From positions 1 through 45,566 of the IMG/VR virus record IMGVR_UViG_3300031566_000084: a DNA stretch of 45,566 bases. One strand, given 5' to 3'. Under the pieces are notes generated by a model. That model saw only the letters and a program-made list of their open reading frames with translations, searched no databases and was not told where the DNA came from. This document shows, one piece after another, positions 44,107-45,566 of this stretch (positions are counted from its first letter, which is position 1; every line of letters begins with the position of its first letter). The translations under genes and the position numbers were made by a program. The DNA is from a virus.

Positions 44107-45428
44107 TGCCCGTTGAATTCGTAGCCAGTGAAACACAAGCACGATTTTTACGCAGTCAAGCAAGACTTATTTTATTCGGTGCTGGCCTCGGTGCTGGAAA
44201 GACGGCGATTGGGGCTGTAAAAGCTATCGAAAAGATCGGTCAGGGAGAAAGTGGTATTGTCGTTGCACCAAATTTTCCACACTTCGTCAGGTCTACCTGG
44301 CCAGAATTTTCTAAGTGGATTCCTTGGTCAAGGGTGAAGAATGCTCATCTCAAACATCCACATTCATCGATTCAAGAGTTGATATTTGATGTAAATGGAA
44401 AAGAAGTCAGAGTACTCTATGGCGGCATAGATGCACCCAAATCCTGGCGAGGCCCAACAGTAAATTGGTTTTGGTTTGATGAGGGTGGTATGTGTCCTCA
44501 AAGAGATGCTTTCGATGTCCTCTGTGGCCGTATTCGCACTGGCACTAAGCCGCAGGGCTGGGTAACTACGACGCCATCTGGAGTGAATCACTGGCTCTAC
44601 GACGTATTCGTTAAACAGAATTTTGATAAGCAATTTTTGGATGTCTTCAAGAAGCGGGCGGACATCTATGGCGGAAAATTGGTGGAAAAATTCCATTGTG
44701 ATACCTCAGAGAACGTACATAATGACGCACTCTATTACACCAGCCTATTAACCACTTATCAAGGAAAATTTCGAGAGCAAGAAGTTGGAGGAATGTTCGT
44801 CAGTTTGGAGGGTCTTGTCTGGGAAGATTTCTCTGAGGAACTCAATGTCACTGAGGAAGCTGACTATGTTTCGGAAGTTCCAGTAGAGTGGTGGGTGGAT
44901 GATGGCTACACTAGGGCACACCCCCGCGTAATCTTACTTGCACAAGAAATTCCACCTTTTGTGAATGTCTTCGATGAGCTTATAGAAATTTATGTAAAGG
45001 CTGAGGTTTCAATAGCTAATGTCCTGGACAAAGGCTGGCCGAAGGCGAAAGTCGCTTATATTGACTCATCTGCGGCGGAGCTTCGGGGCCGTTTGGAGGA
45101 ACAAGATGTAGATACCGTAGGGGCGACTCACCCTATCGAAGAGGGGATAAAGCATACTGCCCCATTCATTCTCAGTGGCGAAGGAGTGCGACATCTACGA
45201 TTCCATCCACGATGCACGTACAGTCCGACGAGTATGGCCTCGTACAATAGAGATGTCAATACAAATAAGCCACAACAATTGGGTGATGACGTGCCAGATA
45301 CCGTGCGATACGGCCTGTGGTACAAGGATGTGCTTGACATAATCGAGGAAGGAAAATATCGGAAGAAATTAGAGGAACGAAAAGCACAGGTTGTTGATGC
45401 ACAACCACATATGAGTCAATTCTTCTAG
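44106..45428 (+). CDS. terL: Terminase large subunit
   Basis: 440 residues. ATPase: Walker A GAGLGAGKT (25-33), Walker B NWFWFDEGG (~122-130), coupling motif TTPSG. RNase H-fold nuclease: WWVDDGYTRAHP (~262) and AYIDSSAAELRGRL (~325) carry catalytic Asp. It powers DNA packaging and cuts the concatemer. Portal and capsid genes should follow beyond the right edge. Confidence 0.93.
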   Translation: MPVEFVASETQARFLRSQARLILFGAGLGAGKTAIGAVKAIEKIGQGESGIVVAPNFPHFVRSTWPEFSKWIPWSRVKNAHLKHPHSSIQELIFDVNGKEVRVLYGGIDAPKSWRGPTVNWFWFDEGGMCPQRDAFDVLCGRIRTGTKPQGWVTTTPSGVNHWLYDVFVKQNFDKQFLDVFKKRADIYGGKLVEKFHCDTSENVHNDALYYTSLLTTYQGKFREQEVGGMFVSLEGLVWEDFSEELNVTEEADYVSEVPVEWWVDDGYTRAHPRVILLAQEIPPFVNVFDELIEIYVKAEVSIANVLDKGWPKAKVAYIDSSAAELRGRLEEQDVDTVGATHPIEEGIKHTAPFILSGEGVRHLRFHPRCTYSPTSMASYNRDVNTNKPQQLGDDVPDTVRYGLWYKDVLDIIEEGKYRKKLEERKAQVVDAQPHMSQFF

Positions 45429-45442
45429 GGGCAGTTTAGATA

Positions 45443-45566
45443 ATGGGAAAGTTAATTGATGAAACAGGCAATCGTTATGGTAAGTGGGTAGTGATAAGAC
45501 GGGTTGAAAATTCACGAAATTATGGAGCATATTGGTTATGTCGTTGTGATTGTGGCACTGAACGTG
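45443..45566 (+). CDS. HNH/AP2-type homing endonuclease, 3' partial
   Basis: 41 codons before the edge. MGKLIDETGNRYGKWVVIRR, then AYWLCRCDCGTER matches the N-terminal zinc module (WxCxCDCG) of free-standing HNH or AP2 homing endonucleases. Directly follows terL, a common insertion place. Confidence 0.75.
   Translation, partial: MGKLIDETGNRYGKWVVIRRVENSRNYGAYWLCRCDCGTER

Overview
The window is part of a tailed double-stranded DNA phage (Caudoviricetes, probably siphovirus-like) of a bacterium. It has the large and small terminase, a ReqiPepy6 Gp37-like tail protein, a YadA-type repeat fibre, a complete replication module (PrimPol/ATPase primase, uracil-DNA-glycosylase/family A DNA polymerase fusion, SNF2 helicase, Cas4/RecB-type nuclease, RuvC-like nuclease), three homing endonucleases and about 65 very small, tightly packed early genes. 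The class III (oxygen-sensitive) ribonucleotide reductase NrdD points to an anaerobic host. Shine-Dalgarno sites are strong (AGGAGG) and promoters are sigma70-like. The host cannot be named from the sequence.

Layout. 1-3683 (+): end of the tail module, with a Thr/Ser-repeat linker plus Gp37-like protein, a head-repeat fibre and two small proteins, the last a membrane protein. 3689-16124 (-): replication and nucleotide metabolism, transcribed from a promoter at 16.28 kb whose leader looks strongly folded, and including an odd tRNA-like gene. 16306-34249 (-): early small-gene region in overlapping operons, many encoding zinc ribbons, Cys clusters or tiny membrane proteins. 34.3-35.5 kb: gene-free, with a roughly 50-bp repeat present four times in two opposed pairs. 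35502-38399 (-): more small genes sharing a repeated ribosome-binding cassette. 38.44-39.12 kb: divergent strand switch with eight perfect copies of a 16-bp G-rich repeat. 39.1-45.6 kb (+): small genes, a ribbon-helix-helix-like protein, a PD-(D/E)XK protein, DUF3307, a GIY-YIG endonuclease, small and large terminase, and the start of another homing endonuclease. Portal and capsid genes would lie beyond the right edge and most tail genes beyond the left edge, so the window covers the non-structural part of a larger genome.

The most striking feature is regulatory. Eleven promoters have TTGACA-like -35 boxes, exactly 17-bp spacers, and in most cases an extended TGTGC/TA -10. Four of them are almost identical over about 30 bp and carry a dyad (ATCATAG...CTATGAT) across spacer and -10. 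Six of the seven minus-strand members lie 19-39 bp before the first gene of an early operon, and the seventh (16.28 kb) drives the long-leader replication operon. This suggests one regulon with a shared operator. With the opposed repeats at 34.6-35.2 kb and the G-rich repeats at 38.8-39.0 kb, it is the best candidate for an undescribed control or replication system here.

Starts were often moved inward from the longest open frame to the codon with the best Shine-Dalgarno site. Nine genes of 26-59 codons were added by reading the gaps. Function calls rest on recognised motifs; no database search was run.
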